A DNA stretch of 64,000 nt, from the NCBI RefSeq assembly GCF_964340395.1, contig NC_135553.1, positions 23,951,449-24,015,448 of the forward strand, written 5' to 3'. The stretch is from Glandiceps talaboti (lineage: Eukaryota; Hemichordata; Enteropneusta; Spengelidae). Position 1 is the first letter of the stretch. Each line of letters starts with the position of its first letter. Shown here piece after piece: positions 51,935 to 64,000 of the stretch. Made by a program: the position numbers and the translations under genes. Below the pieces are notes generated by a model. That model had not been told where the DNA came from and made no database searches. It worked only from the letters and a program-made list of their open reading frames with translations.

Positions 51935-53256
51935 ATGAATACGCGAAAAAAACTGATAGATTTCAAACGTTTGAATGACATTGACATAGGACGAAGTAGC
52001 ACACAAACAAGAACTGCTTCAAAGTCACAACTGTACTCGGTGGAAAGAATAATTTCAAAACGAGTAAAGGCTAAGGTGAGTTTACAATTTTGTTGATTCT
52101 GTCGTCTGCAAGTACTGCAACTATAAATACGTTTGCGGTTTAGTGGCATGACAATGTTTAGTGCTAAACTGAAATAAACTGACATTCTTCTCAGAAAATG
52201 AAAATAACAATGATACAGACATAAACAAAAATATGCTTGAATTGTTGATACAGTTTTATCCAATCTTTTGTTGTAAACGAACCTTTCATATCTTTTTCCA
52301 CAAACTTTAGTATCAAATTTTCGTAAATAATTTTTGAAAAATAAAATCTTACGAGTTTTCAATCACCTACCAAAACTACGTCATGTACAAGTAAAAATTC
52401 GGAAACTTTGGAAACAAAAACCTCCTGATTCTGAAACTGTGAAAGCAAACAAAATTACATCAGAGAAAGACAACACAGTAAACTGTAAACACACCCAAAA
52501 AAATGGTACTGTAAATGTGTTAGTATGATAATATGAAAGAAAGCTGGTTAGTTAGAGCTAGACATTCTGGGCATTCTTCAGTATATTTCAACAACAACAT
52601 GTGATATTCCCTTTTCTTCTCAGAGAATTGAGTACTTATTGAAATGGAGTAACTACCCAAGTTGGCAAGCAACGTGGGAGCCTGAAGAAAACTTAAACAA
52701 AACCCTATTAAAAGGTTTCTACTCTCCTGTCATAGCAGACTTTAGCATTGAAGAAAACCTCACGAATTTCTATGTAAATATTGGTAAGGAAATTACCCAG
52801 TCAATTTATTAAAATATACTAGTGGCCATATGAGGGTTTGGTATTTATTTTTGGATTTTTAATTTATAAAACAATGTTATCACGGCTTCCTACTTGAAAT
52901 ATCAATAATAAATATAAAAAATTTAAACCATGTCTATGTTTTTCACTCAATACATTGCCAAAAGCTACAAAATGTGTAAAAAAAAAAAAAAAAAGGTTTG
53001 TTATTGCATGTACAATAACAGGCATCATCATAATAATCATGTATTTATATTTTGTTGGTATTGAGTTACAAACAACCATTTTGCATATATAGTTTCACAT
53101 TGATCTTGGAATTAAGCCATTATAAATTTATTATAGACTGAAAATGAAAAAAAAATAATACCAAATCCTCATCCATATGGTCACTTTAAACCCCATTGTT
53201 AAAAGTGTTCTTTGTTTACTGATTGAATGTTAGATTATTTTTGTTCAGGATATTAG
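51935..53256 (+). CDS. Small chromodomain protein
   Basis: Exon 1 (51935-52075) encodes 47 residues starting MNTRKKLIDF, donor AAG|GTGAGT, phase 0. Exon 2 (52624-52783) follows TTTTCTTCTCAG, donor GTAAGG, phase 1. A short exon 3 after TTTTTGTTCAG (53249-53256) gives two residues and a stop, for about 102 residues in all; this last junction is the least certain part. Residues about 35-75 form a chromodomain: YSVERIISKR, then YLLKWSNYPSWQATWEPEEN, which keeps the aromatic cage (Tyr35, first Trp, Tyr/Trp) and the WEPEEN end of HP1/CBX and SUV39 types that bind methyl-lysine on histone H3. No chromoshadow or SET domain is visible. Introns argue for a host gene rather than a retrotransposon integrase tail. 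A MITE fills intron 2. It lies between histone genes. Confidence 0.8.
52821..53185. mobile_element. MITE of the AAGTGGCCATAT family (copy 4)
   Basis: Left end AGTGGCCATATGAGG, right end CCTCATCCATATGGTCACT, central hairpin TTGTTATTGCATGTACAATAACA; alike to copy 1 throughout. Sits within intron 2 of the chromodomain gene. Confidence 0.82.
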
Positions 53257-53494
53257 AGGAAATACCAGATTTAAACTTAATAATGCCTCTCACTTAATGC
53301 CAGCACTAGCTGCAAATGAGATGTCATCAAATAAACAAAGATATATTCACTGAAAATTGGTCAACTTTGTACAAAACCGGGGGTCTATTACATGTATCAG
53401 TGTAGTGACAAGTTTAAATACTCTTAATGGTGTACAATATATAAACATCTTTTAAAAAAAAACACATTCTAGTTGTGTGTGTGTGTGTGTGTAT

Positions 53495-53748
53495 ATAATT
53501 GGGAAGACTATTCCAGTGGTTTATACTTGTATGGACTTTGGACAGTTTATATTGATGCCCTCTAGTGTCACAATGTCTGATCTTAACAAAATCAGTCACT
53601 CTAGTATCATATTTCCCCGACAGAATTGTGTATAGTTCAACCATGTCGCCCCGTAGCCGACGGTAAACCAAAGTAGGTTGGTTCAAATGTCTTAACCTTT
53701 CCTGGTACGACAAAACTTGATTGGCATATTCCAGGTGTGGCCGGGCCA
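53495..53748 (-). mobile_element. LINE fragment: C-terminal part of a reverse transcriptase
   Basis: Read on the minus strand: ARPHLEYANQV, SYQERLRHLNQPTLVYRRLR, GDMVELYTILSGKYD, TRGHQYKLSK, HWNSLPN. This is the conserved thumb/C-terminal block of CR1-type LINE ORF2. It starts abruptly at about 53748 (5' truncation) and runs into a (CA)n tract at 53477-53494. About 250 bp; inactive. Confidence 0.8.
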
Positions 53749-54688
53749 GACACTATGTGTTGACTGTTGTCATTATTATAAATCTGAAAATCAAAGTATT
53801 TGTAATAATTTTAAATCTACTTACCCAGGATTACACTGAGATTGGTGAATATCCAATTCATGTAAACATTCATAACGCGAAATAAACAGAGAACATAGTG
53901 ATACCGTTTGTGTTTTAAGGACTGGAACTAAACACGATGATGACGAACTAAAGACTGAACTATCGTAGTGCTTCGAACTTAGAATAGAATCTTTTCCGAA
54001 CAACAACAAAGTTACCATGTGGACGCCTAAAGTGTTCTTCTCGATCGACAAACATCAATAACATGGTCGTAGAACGCAAGACGCAGCTGCAAAACAAAAC
54101 CGTGATATGAAGCGAAAACTGCGACGTCAACATCGTCGATTGAAAGTACTACAGAAAAAGTCATTTATTTTTTATTCAAAATGATTTACGTTCAACTTGG
54201 TGATCTCTTACGTTTGTTAAGCTTTGTTTTATTCAGCGGTTATCAATATATCCAATGTGATGTTTTTTACTTTTACCTGTACGTAAACTCACAAGATATA
54301 CATGTTGTCAAATGGGATGTGCTGTACACTGTATTTTACAACCTCAGTACTAGTGGCAACCAATTATAGATCTTGCAACACTTCATGTTATTTTCAAAGG
54401 TATTTAATATATGCAGGAGTATGAAATTTGAATGTTAAAATATAAATTCAGAAAAAAAAAACCTCTGCTGATAACAATTTACGTAGCAGAAGAAATACTG
54501 ACAATATTTGTTTTGCAGGGTAAATTTTGTGCTATGAATGTTAGTTTACTTTTAATTACTTCTCACCTCTCACCTCCAACTAGGACCAAGTTAACTACGT
54601 CCATCGTTTGTCGACCGATGCCATGCTTTCAAAGAGCTAGTAGAATTCTTTACGACGTTACGACGTAATATTTCATTCAATAGACTCG
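53749..54688. other. Spacer with one doubtful minus-strand exon
   Basis: An open frame on the minus strand (54051-53825) ends at CCTGG|GTAAGT and could be a first exon, but I found no partner exon and no known domain. Nothing else was recognised. Confidence 0.3.
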
Positions 54689-55352
54689 GAGAGTTTCGGC
54701 TACACTTTCAACGTGTACGCGCACGTGTGACGTAGGAGATTTTGTGCTACTACGTCGCAATTTTGACCTACTTCTCTGCGTACTGACAAGTTTCGCGGGC
54801 GTTTCGAACGTGGCGATGGCTGTTTACACGTAAGTAAACAACGTGAAATTTCTTTTTAAAATTTTTGTAAAATCATAACTAATATAATAAAAAATTTTGA
54901 TGCTTTTAGCAAGGTTGACCCTTCACAACATAATACACCTCAGTAATTTTGTTTTCCATGATAAAATATCTAAAATGCAGCCTTGAATCTGTGGCTGCCT
55001 TCACGTAACTGATTTTGCACAGAAATCACGATGTGTGATGATGACTGTCGCTGCAATCGTCAAGATACTACAGGGTGATTTTATTGTGAACATACGAGAT
55101 TATTCAAGTACATATATATATATCTGCTTAATTATTTGTCTTGTCATAATTTTGAACCATACGGTTATTGTCATTGCGCTATTTATGTCATATAACCAAA
55201 ACATTAATGTAATATTTAGGCTAACCATGTAATCTATTATTGATATACGTAAACGGCTAACCAAAGCAAAATTAGGTCACAGCTGGTACGCGAACGTGAA
55301 CGTGAGTGAGTTGCGCGTTCGCGTACACGTTGAACGTGTAGCCGAAACTCTC
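54689..55352. mobile_element. Non-autonomous TIR element, 664 bp
   Basis: GAGAGTTTCGGCTACACTTT at the left is mirrored at the right by ACGTGTAGCCGAAACTCTC. The match runs about 33 bp with two mismatches (through CAACGTGTACGCG). No ORF. I see no clear target duplication. Confidence 0.78.
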
Positions 55353-55639
55353 TTTTGATAAATGTATCACCTGTATTTTACTTGAAAGTCTAAGATATGT
55401 CCGTCATTGGTAAAATATCTGACCGCAATATACAAGGTTTACTGTTATTGTTATTATTCAAATTTGTGTAAATATATCCCAAGACCACTAGTATGTCATG
55501 CCAGCGATGTATTCGAGATCTTTCAACCTCACGTACTACTACGATAGTTGAGTACTATAGCAATAAGCATCTTAGTACAAACAAGAAATTAATTCTGAGA
55601 GAATTTCATTAACTTTCAAATGTATTAAACAAGAATTGT
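55353..55639. other. Spacer upstream of the H4 duplication
   Basis: Nothing recognised. Confidence 0.4.
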
Positions 55640-55923
55640 TTTTTAAGTTTTCAAAAGATTATTCCACAGCTTGTTGTAAAAGGATGTTCTGTAATGTTTA
55701 CATTCTTATTAGGTGAGGTAAAATGAATAATCTACCCGTAATAATCAACTTACAATTTGTTGTTTAATGAAATCTTAAAATCACAGCTTGGGATCCCAAG
55801 TGCGAATGAACGGAGCTTGGTGAAGCTGTTTTGTGAAAAAGAGCGGGAATTCCAACTCAGATAATAGTGGTCATTTGCAAGTGTGAAAGGACGTTGTTTG
55901 ATATTACGTTCGCCTCAGCTCTA

Positions 55924-55929
55924 TATAAA
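55924..55929 (+). promoter_or_regulatory. TATA box of H4 copy 1
   Basis: TATAAA in CTCTATATAAACTATGG, 70 bp before the ATG. The upstream 130 bp, including CATTTGCAAGTGTGAAAGGA, is almost identical in the second H4 gene. Confidence 0.85.
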
Positions 55930-55977
55930 CTATGGGGTAACGCTTGAGAAACCATAACAACGTAACTCCCCAAGTGA

Positions 55978-56310
<333 letters not shown>

Positions 56311-56337
56311 ATCCAACTACAGAAACCCAAACCAAAC

Positions 56338-56353
56338 GGCCCTTTTCAGGGCC
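56338..56353 (+). terminator. Histone 3' stem-loop of H4 copy 1
   Basis: GGCCCT-TTTC-AGGGCC followed by CATCCTCCAAAAAGAGAAC (downstream element for U7 pairing). Confidence 0.97.
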
Positions 56354-57895
56354 ACCACATCCTCCAAAAAGAGAACTACCGAATCTAACTAAAGTAGTGT
56401 ACATTTATTGATGCTTCCCCCAAGTTGCACAGACACTACACAAAAAGTGAATAAAATACAAGGCCAACATGATCTAGAACTTCAATGAAGTGATTGTTTG
56501 ATTACGACCTAGGTTAGACCGAAGTAAACAAACCAAATATACATCAAATATACACTAATACCCATATCAGCTGTACAGCATGGCAGACATGCATGAACAA
56601 CAGAGTATAACTGCATATCAAGATCAAATGACCATTTCATATTTTAGGTAGTCTAGTTCGTACGATTTATACCTTCACTCACAAAAAAAAACAGTCTGGT
56701 CACCCAGACTGTATTTTAGGAAACCCATTGTGATTCTTGTTGATATTAATATGGAATTACTCTGTTGTTCATGTTTGTCATCTTTATCCGTCCTATATAT
56801 TGTTCTTTTCTGTTTATTTTGTGTATATTCTCCTTAAAACATGGTGAACTAAGCCTTAGCCCGTTCTGATCAACATACATGTATTCTGAGTGCTGATGTC
56901 GAGTCAAACATGCTGTGAGAATGTTTGTTTCTTAGGAGGTTACTATCAATCAAGTATCGGATTAGAATTTCAATTATATGTAAGTTGTCTGACCATCCAT
57001 AGTCTGACTTATGATCTATAGAACAGTTGGTCTATTATTCTTGCAAATCAGAGTTGTACTGTTCTTTCGTCCGCGACACTGCGAAGCACCTTGGACGGTG
57101 CCGTAAAAGAGGATGTGGTTTACGACGATGTTGGTCTAGAAGAGAAGTTTGATCTTACGTAAACGCTAAAACTAATGTGAGAAAATCTGGGACTGAAATC
57201 CATTTTTTTTAAATAACGCGCACACAGTCAAGTGACAAAATAGACTAAAAATACATCGCCGAGGGCATCGTTATTATCCGTGGAACTGGATAAGTAGAGT
57301 GTCCCAACAACTGATCTTGCCAGTTTTACTTCAAAAGTGATAAGTAGATTATAGCGAACATATTTACTTGGCATTAATACGGATGTATTCTCTCTAACAC
57401 TCACGACTTTAATAAAAGTTAACAAAACAGTTCATTTCTACAACATACTTCCATGGTATAATCGAGCACCTGAATGTGTTATTTCTCTTCAGTATCGTTT
57501 ATCGCTACTGAACTCATAAAAATCCGTATTGAAGCATGTGTTCCATGTATTGCTGCATAACTGAGATACAAGCACACAGCTGACAATGAGGTATACAGTG
57601 AAAAGAAGCATTAGTATATACTAGTATATGCGAATTCTACATTATCACTTGTAAAGCTATTTCTCAGCAGTAAAATACACACGGAATATAGATATACAAG
57701 TAAATCAATGTGGATACGTATATACACAGCCATGGTATGTATGGCGCCCCCAATTTGTTTTTACTTTATACTTCTGTTTTTTTTCCAGTGGGTTAAATAC
57801 GGCGTATTCCGGTTATCGAACTTCCGGTTGTTTCGCAGGAAAGTATCGCGAGAGGGCGCACCATATCTGACAAAGTGAGGGCCAGAATTTTCGTC

Positions 57896-58261
57896 ATGGC
57901 ATCTAATAGTATGGCGATGTATGAAGCTGTCAACAAAATGGTCGTAAAAGAACTCCGTGCATTCATAAAAGAGTGGAAAATTACCACTTCTAAATCTACT
58001 AGATATCGCCAGAAATGCTGTCAACCTTGGTCTTGAAACACTAGAAAATGATAATTTTCTGAGAGAACGGAAGAGGAGACGAATAGTGGATGTCAAGCAT
58101 CAAAAGATAGAACTAATCGACAGCGGAAACATTGAAAGTTGGACGGAGGACCTTCGAAATATACCCGATGTAGACATGATAAACATATTTCTTTACCTTA
58201 CTGGTGTCTGTTGCTTGACAAAAGAACGATTAGAAAATTACAAATCTGACAACAGCTTCCA
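57896..58261 (+). pseudogene. SAP-like transposon gene fragment, broken
   Basis: From ATG 57896: MASNSMAMYEAVNKMVVKEL and RAFIKEWKITTSKSTR look like a SAP-type motif. A frameshift near 57995 follows. The next frame gives DIARNAVNLGLETLENDNFL and a basic RERKRRR stretch, then IESWTEDLRNIPDVDM and TKERLENYKSDNSFQ, after which the foldback MITE interrupts it. I recall similar segments at the start of SWIM-finger proteins tied to mobile elements; this is from memory and unverified. The reading beyond the MITE (58502 on) decays. Confidence 0.6.
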
Positions 58262-58501
58262 ATCTGATTAAAATCCGATGTAGATGTTGGCTGATCGTTC
58301 ATTGCTATTTTACCTTCGTTATTTTGCCTGAATTGACCTTCTTGGTACATGTTTACATTTTTTAGCTTGCCTGATCGCCTCCTCTACGATCAGGCTAAAA
58401 AATTTAAACATGTACCAAGAAAAATAATATCAGGCAAAATAACGAAGGTAAAATAGCAATGAACGATTAGCCGACATCTACATCGGATTTTAATCAGATT
58501 G
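58262..58501. mobile_element. Foldback MITE, 240 bp, 11-bp target duplication (copy 1)
   Basis: ATCTGATTAAAATCCGATGT through TTACCTTCGTTATTTTGCCT is mirrored back to ATCGGATTTTAATCAGATT. AACAGCTTCCA flanks both sides (58251-58261 and 58502-58512), giving an exact 11-bp duplication. Confidence 0.92.
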
Positions 58502-58915
58502 AACAGCTTCCAGCTACAGTCATTGCAATATTGAGAGTTCGGTCGACAATTACCAAGCCACATGTTTATATTGTAACTGATGTCGCCGCATACTTAGGCC
58601 TTTCTTGTTTATTAGAACAGTGGTGTAGCACCACGGGTGAAATCATAAAACTTTGTCCGGAAAAAAACATTTCATGTACTGGTTATAAGTTGGCATAAAC
58701 ATATTTGTATTGATATACTCATCTTTACTATCACACTTTGGTTAGCTTGCTATTCTTCATTCAGGACCATCAGTGTATAAAAAAACCCATTGAAGTCGGC
58801 AACGAATCATAAATATTGTTATTGTGATTGATGTACCACACCGCCCACCCCTTCAATGAATCGGCCTTCCATGTAACGTTTACGTGGTTCACTCATCATA
58901 TACCATGTCTTATAC

Positions 58916-59138
58916 CGATCTGATTAAAATCCGATGTAGATGTCGGCTGATCGTTCATTGCTATTTTACCTTCGTTATTTTGCCTGAATTGACCTTCGTG
59001 GTACATGTTTACGTTTTTGTCCTGATCGGTAGAGAGGCGATCAAACATGTACCACGAAGGTCAATTCAGGCACAATAACGAAAGTAAAATAGCAATGAAC
59101 GATTAGCCGACATCTACATCGGATTTTAATCAGATTGG
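58916..59138. mobile_element. Foldback MITE, 223 bp (copy 2)
   Basis: Same arms as copy 1 with a slightly different loop (GTTTTTGTCCTGATCGGTAG). The flanks TCTTATAC and TTTTATAC suggest an 8-bp duplication with one change. Confidence 0.9.
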
Positions 59139-60077
59139 TTTTATACAAGCTGCAATAACTGTAGCGTATATTGTGATTTTGAGGGTTCTTTCCTCTGTTT
59201 TTGTACCTTTTTCCGTTCCGATGTTTGACTGGAAGCAATCGCTACAATTTCTCCAACGGTAACGCAAATGGACGAGGTCACACTGAAAACGTGAGTGAGA
59301 TGTCAGTGTACTACTCGTTTCAAAATGTTGCTACTTTTGGGTTTTCCTCACGGTCGAATTGCAGAGCCAAACTTACGCGAAATATTAGGAGAACAAGAGG
59401 TTAATTTGCTATTTCGTTATTTGATGGGCGATAATGCAATATTATAGCGTAAAGTTACGGGGAATGACAGAAAATCTTTAGTCAGTGGTTACGATGCCTA
59501 TAGACTCTATGCTTTGCAACAATGCTCTACAATTCTGGCCCTCACTTCCGGTTCTAAAACAGCGCCCCTAGTGGCCAAACAATCATATCTTTTATCTTTT
59601 CGGGGCTTCTTCGATAACCGGAATACGGCGTATTGCGTATACATTCTTTTAACTCTCGCCTGCCACCTGTTGATAATACTAACATTTAAAAACTAATAAT
59701 ATTCTAAAATGTCGGTTATAGGGATATCAGAGAGGTTTATTATTTTGTATCTAAACACTTTAAAATATCTTAAAAGAGATAATCATTATGTTTTCAAAAG
59801 GCATTTCTCCAGAGCTTGACGTAAAATGAGAATCCTGTTACAGAAGTAATGTTTACATTCTTATTAGCTGAGGCATAATAAATAATCTACCAATAATAAT
59901 CATCTAACACTTTGTTGTTTTATGAAATCTTAAAATCACGGCTTGGAATCCTAAGTGTGAATGAACGAGCTTGGTGAAGCTGTTTTGTGAAAAAGAGCGG
60001 GAATTCCAACTCAGATAATAGTGGTCATTTGCAAGTGTGAAAGGACATTGTTTGATATTACGTTCGCCTCAGCTCTA

Positions 60078-60083
60078 TATAAA
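60078..60083 (+). promoter_or_regulatory. TATA box of H4 copy 2
   Basis: TATAAA in the same context as copy 1, 70 bp before the ATG. Confidence 0.85.
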
Positions 60084-60131
60084 CTATGGGGTAACGTTTG
60101 ATAAACCATAACAACGTAACTCCCCAAGTGA

Positions 60132-60464
<333 letters not shown>

Positions 60465-60491
60465 ATCCAACTACAAAAACCCAAGCCAAAC

Positions 60492-60507
60492 GGCCCTTTT
60501 CAGGGCC
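60492..60507 (+). terminator. Histone 3' stem-loop of H4 copy 2
   Basis: GGCCCT-TTTC-AGGGCC with the same CCTCCAAAAAGAGAAC element after it. Confidence 0.97.
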
Positions 60508-61348
60508 ACCACATCCTCCAAAAAGAGAACTACCGAATCTAACTAAAGTAGTCTACATTTGTTGATGCTTCAAGTTTCTAACTGGAAGTTGCACGAGGCC
60601 CTACACGAAAAGTGAATAAAATACAATCCCAACATGATCTAGAAACTTCAATGAAGTGATTGTTTGATTACGACCTAGGTTAGACCGAAGTAAACAAACC
60701 AAATATATACTAATACCAATATCAGCTGTACAGCATGGCAAACATGCATATTTTACGAAACACATTCTGATTCTTGTTGATATTAATATGGAATTAGTCT
60801 GTTGTTCATGTTTGTGTTTGTCATCTTTGTCAGTCTTATTATTAAATATTGTTCTTTGTTTTTTGTGTGTGTATATTGTCCATTGCGAACTAAGCCCTAG
60901 CCCGAGTGCTGATGATCAATCGAGTATCGGATTAGAATGTCGATTAAGAGTCTAATCATCCATAGTCTGACTGATCTATAGGACAGCTGGTCTAGCCGTG
61001 GATGTACTAGGCTCACTAATGGTCTACCATTCTTGCAAATCAGAGCTGTACTGTTATTTCTTCCGCGACACTGCGAATCGTCTTGGACGGTGTCGTAAAA
61101 GAGTTTACGACGACGATGTTGGTCTAGAAGAGAAGTTTGATCTCACGTAACCGCTAAAATTAATATCAGTGAAAGAATCTTGGACTGAAATCCTGGTTTC
61201 TACAACAAAGTGTAGTATTCTCCGTTTTTAGAGCGCACACAGTCAAGTGACCAAAAACACTAACAATACATCGTTGAGGGCATCGTTATCATCCGTGGAA
61301 CTGGATAAGTACTGTAGAATGCCCCCAACGAATGATCTTGCCAGTTTT

Positions 61349-61900
61349 ACTTCAAAAGTGATAAGTAGATTATAGCGGACAGATTTACTTTGCATTATTA
61401 TGGATGTATTCTCTCTACCACCCATGACTTTAATAACAGTTAACAAAACAGTTCATTTCTACAACACACTTCCATGGTATAATCGAGCACCTGAATGTGT
61501 TATTTCTCTTCAGTATCGTTTATCGTTACTGAACTCATAAAAATCCGTATTGAAGTATGTCGAGACATGGTTATTTCAGTATGTGTTCCATGTATTGATG
61601 CATAACTGAGATACAAGCACACATCTGACAATGAGGTCAAAGATAAGTAGATTATAGCGAACAGATTTACTTGGCATAAATATGGATGCATTCTCTCTAA
61701 CACCCACGACTTTAATAACAGTTAACAAAACAGTTCATTTCTACAACATACTTCCATGATATAATTTCTCTTCAGTATCGTTTATCGTTACTGAACTCAT
61801 AAAAATCCGTATTGAAGTATGTCGAGACATGGTTATTTCAGTATGTGTTCCATGTATTGATGCATAACTGAGATACAAGCACACAGCTGACAATGAGGTC
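61349..61900 (+). repeat. Direct tandem duplication of about 270 bp
   Basis: 61349-61638 and 61639-61900 align from GATAAGTAGATTATAGCG to GACAATGAGGTC. The second copy lacks about 28 bp (CGAGCACCTGAATGTG region). Unit 1 has this segment once. Confidence 0.9.
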
Positions 61901-62475
61901 AAGAAATACAATGGAAAGAAACATTAGTACATGCATAGTTAAACAATGCGAATTCTACATTATCGCATGTAAAGCTATTTCTCAACCGTAAAATACTAGT
62001 AGTGGATGTAATGCATAAATTCGACATCTGGTGACTAACAGTATGAATAAATGCTGACATTTGGTGCCCCCCTTGCTTTTTATTGTTCCGCTACTTATTA
62101 TGCCTTGACGTTTGTATCGCTCGCCCTCAGTCTCCGTCTCAGTCTAAAATTTAAGGTCACAAAGTTCAAGTTTGTATTTGGAAGAAAGTTTCATCAGCTT
62201 GTGCATGTTTATGAATACATACATATAGTATTTTGTCATATATAGGAGATACCAAAATATATGGACAATTACACAGTACTTGGGTATACGTATATACTAG
62301 TAGGTATATGAACACATACATACGGAATATAGATATATAAGTAAATCAATGTGGATACGTATATACACAGCCATGGTATGTATGGCGCCTCCAATTTACT
62401 TTTACTTTATACTCCTGTTTTTATTCAGCGGGTTATACTTTCTTTTGACTCTCGTCTGCCACCTGTTGATACTTA

Positions 62476-62887
62476 GGCCAGGTTGTTTGTCCTTGTTAGT
62501 CGGATCTACGGAGCGGTGCAAGCTATCCATGTACCAGTTGTATTTGTTAATTTACCGAGCCCAGGTCCGAGGTTTTCTTACAAAACCATTATGTCATTTA
62601 CTGTGAAATTTTTCTGAAATGTCCTTGGTCATTTTTATCAGTAAAATTAATAGTACATGTATATCAATACAACCATTTCTTTGTACGACTTTTATTAATT
62701 TGTTGTCAAAAATTAAATGATTCGCGTGAGTGTCATTCCTTTTGACCGTGTATTGTGTCGAAGAGATATAAATCGGAATTCTTCAAGTTTGTATCAGAAA
62801 ATACAATATATGATTAGAGCATTTAAATTGTGTATGCATTAGAGTCATGTTGTTTGGTTTGGTAGTTCTCTTTTTGGAGGATGTGGT
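62476..62887. other. Spacer between H4 unit 2 and H2B
   Basis: Nothing recognised beyond the H2B 3' flank. Confidence 0.4.
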
Positions 62888-62903
62888 GGTCCTGAAAAGG
62901 ACC
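62888..62903 (-). terminator. Histone 3' stem-loop of second H2B
   Basis: On the minus strand GGTCCT-TTTC-AGGACC, 29 bp after the stop. One stem pair is changed on both sides (C-G to T-A) relative to the other genes, so the pairing is kept. CCTCCAAAAAGAGAAC follows. Confidence 0.96.
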
Positions 62904-62932
62904 GTTTGATTTGTGTATGTTGGGCATACGAA

Positions 62933-63301
62933 TTATTTGGAGCTGGTATACTTGGTTACGGCTTTGGTTCCCTCACTGACGGCGTGCTTGGCAAGCTCAC
63001 CGGGCAGCAAGAGACGTACAGCAGTCTGGATTTCTCTGCTCGTGATGGTGGATCTCTTGTTGTATTGGGCAAGACGGGAAGCTTCAGCTGCAATACGTTC
63101 GAAAATATCGTTGACGAAGCTGTTCATGATAGACATGGCCTTAGATGAGATACCAGTGTCTGGGTGAACTTGTTTCATAACTTTGTAGATGTAGATACCA
63201 TAGCTTTCCTTTCTACGTCTCTTTCTCTTCTTGTCACCACTTCGTACAGCTTTAGCCTGCCCGGCTTTCTTGGCAGCTTTTCCACTTCCTTTGGAAGGCA
63301 T
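62933..63301 (-). CDS. H2B: Histone H2B (second copy)
   Basis: 122 residues from [20 protein letters not shown] to TKYTSSK. The Ala/Lys tail is closer to a standard animal H2B than that of the copy at 48508; the fold differs mainly by Ile for Val in [10 protein letters not shown]. The frame is open 23 codons further upstream, but MPSKG is the conserved start and the longer form would run into the promoter. Intronless, divergent from H2A at 63648. Octamer and TATA upstream, stem-loop downstream: replication-dependent type. Confidence 0.98.
   Translation of the reverse strand: MPSKGSGKAAKKAGQAKAVRSGDKKRKRRRKESYGIYIYKVMKQVHPDTGISSKAMSIMNSFVNDIFERIAAEASRLAQYNKRSTITSREIQTAVRLLLPGELAKHAVSEGTKAVTKYTSSK

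Positions 63302-64000
<699 letters not shown>

Larger units (their letters stand above)
57796..59637 (+). mobile_element. TIR DNA transposon, 1842 bp, inside unit 1
   Basis: The ends mirror each other: AATACGGCGTATTCCGGTTA on the left, TAACCGGAATACGGCGTATT on the right. A second paired block lies inside (GTGAGGGCCAGAATT and its reverse at about 59533). TA flanks both sides. The matching place in unit 2 (62434-62435, GGGTTATACTTTC) is an intact empty site, which fixes the borders. Cargo: a broken SAP-like gene and two foldback MITEs. Confidence 0.88.

Noticed and set aside
53825-54051. Minus-strand open frame ending in a GTAAGT donor
   Set aside because: No signal, domain or partner exon; a lone donor is weak evidence.
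57060-57165. Block conserved between H4 units (CTGCGAA, GATGTTGGTCTAGAAGAG)
   Set aside because: Considered as a remnant of another histone, but the translation matches no histone and the similarity is explained by the segmental duplication.

Overview
The window looks like nuclear DNA of an invertebrate animal. Genes are split by GT-AG introns, there is no operon layout, and AT-rich spacers are full of microsatellites, foldback elements and non-LTR retrotransposons. The H2A proteins carry KGNYAKRVG, and the retrotransposon ORF1 carries a 2A-like motif. Both are familiar from echinoderm or hemichordate sequences, so an ambulacrarian (perhaps an acorn worm) is my best guess. This is inference; no species marker is visible.

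0-25 kb: three paralogous genes encode short proteins with a signal-peptide exon followed by a WxxW (mucin CysD/CILP-type) domain exon. One lies on the minus strand at 3.6-5.5 kb and carries about 32 copies of an 11-residue Thr/Ser/Pro repeat. Two lie on the plus strand at 15.2-16.3 and 18.3-20.1 kb and have a mucin-like stalk plus one membrane helix. Around them are a 1.5-kb inverted-repeat element (5.7-7.1 kb), a CR1-like LINE remnant split by a second nested LINE (9.6-12.6 kb), and a longer, recently broken CR1-like LINE (20.7-25.3 kb) whose ORF1 begins with a 2A-like ribosome-skipping motif.

25-43 kb: mostly non-coding. It holds two small secreted protease-inhibitor-like genes with the same three-exon plan: Kunitz (plus, 28.9-31.4 kb) and follistatin/Kazal (minus, 40.1-42.4 kb). 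Between them sits a 1.55-kb TIR transposon with a broken SAP-like gene, framed by inverted minisatellite arrays.

43-48 kb: a plus-strand LINE with a 906-codon endonuclease/reverse-transcriptase ORF.

48-64 kb: a replication-dependent histone cluster. It has a divergent H2B/H2A pair, a two-copy MITE family, a small chromodomain gene, two H4 genes on a tandem segmental duplication (one copy carries a DNA transposon whose empty site survives in the other), and a second divergent H2B/H2A pair cut by the window end. All complete histone genes have the 3' stem-loop and a conserved downstream purine element. No H3 or H1 gene lies in the window.
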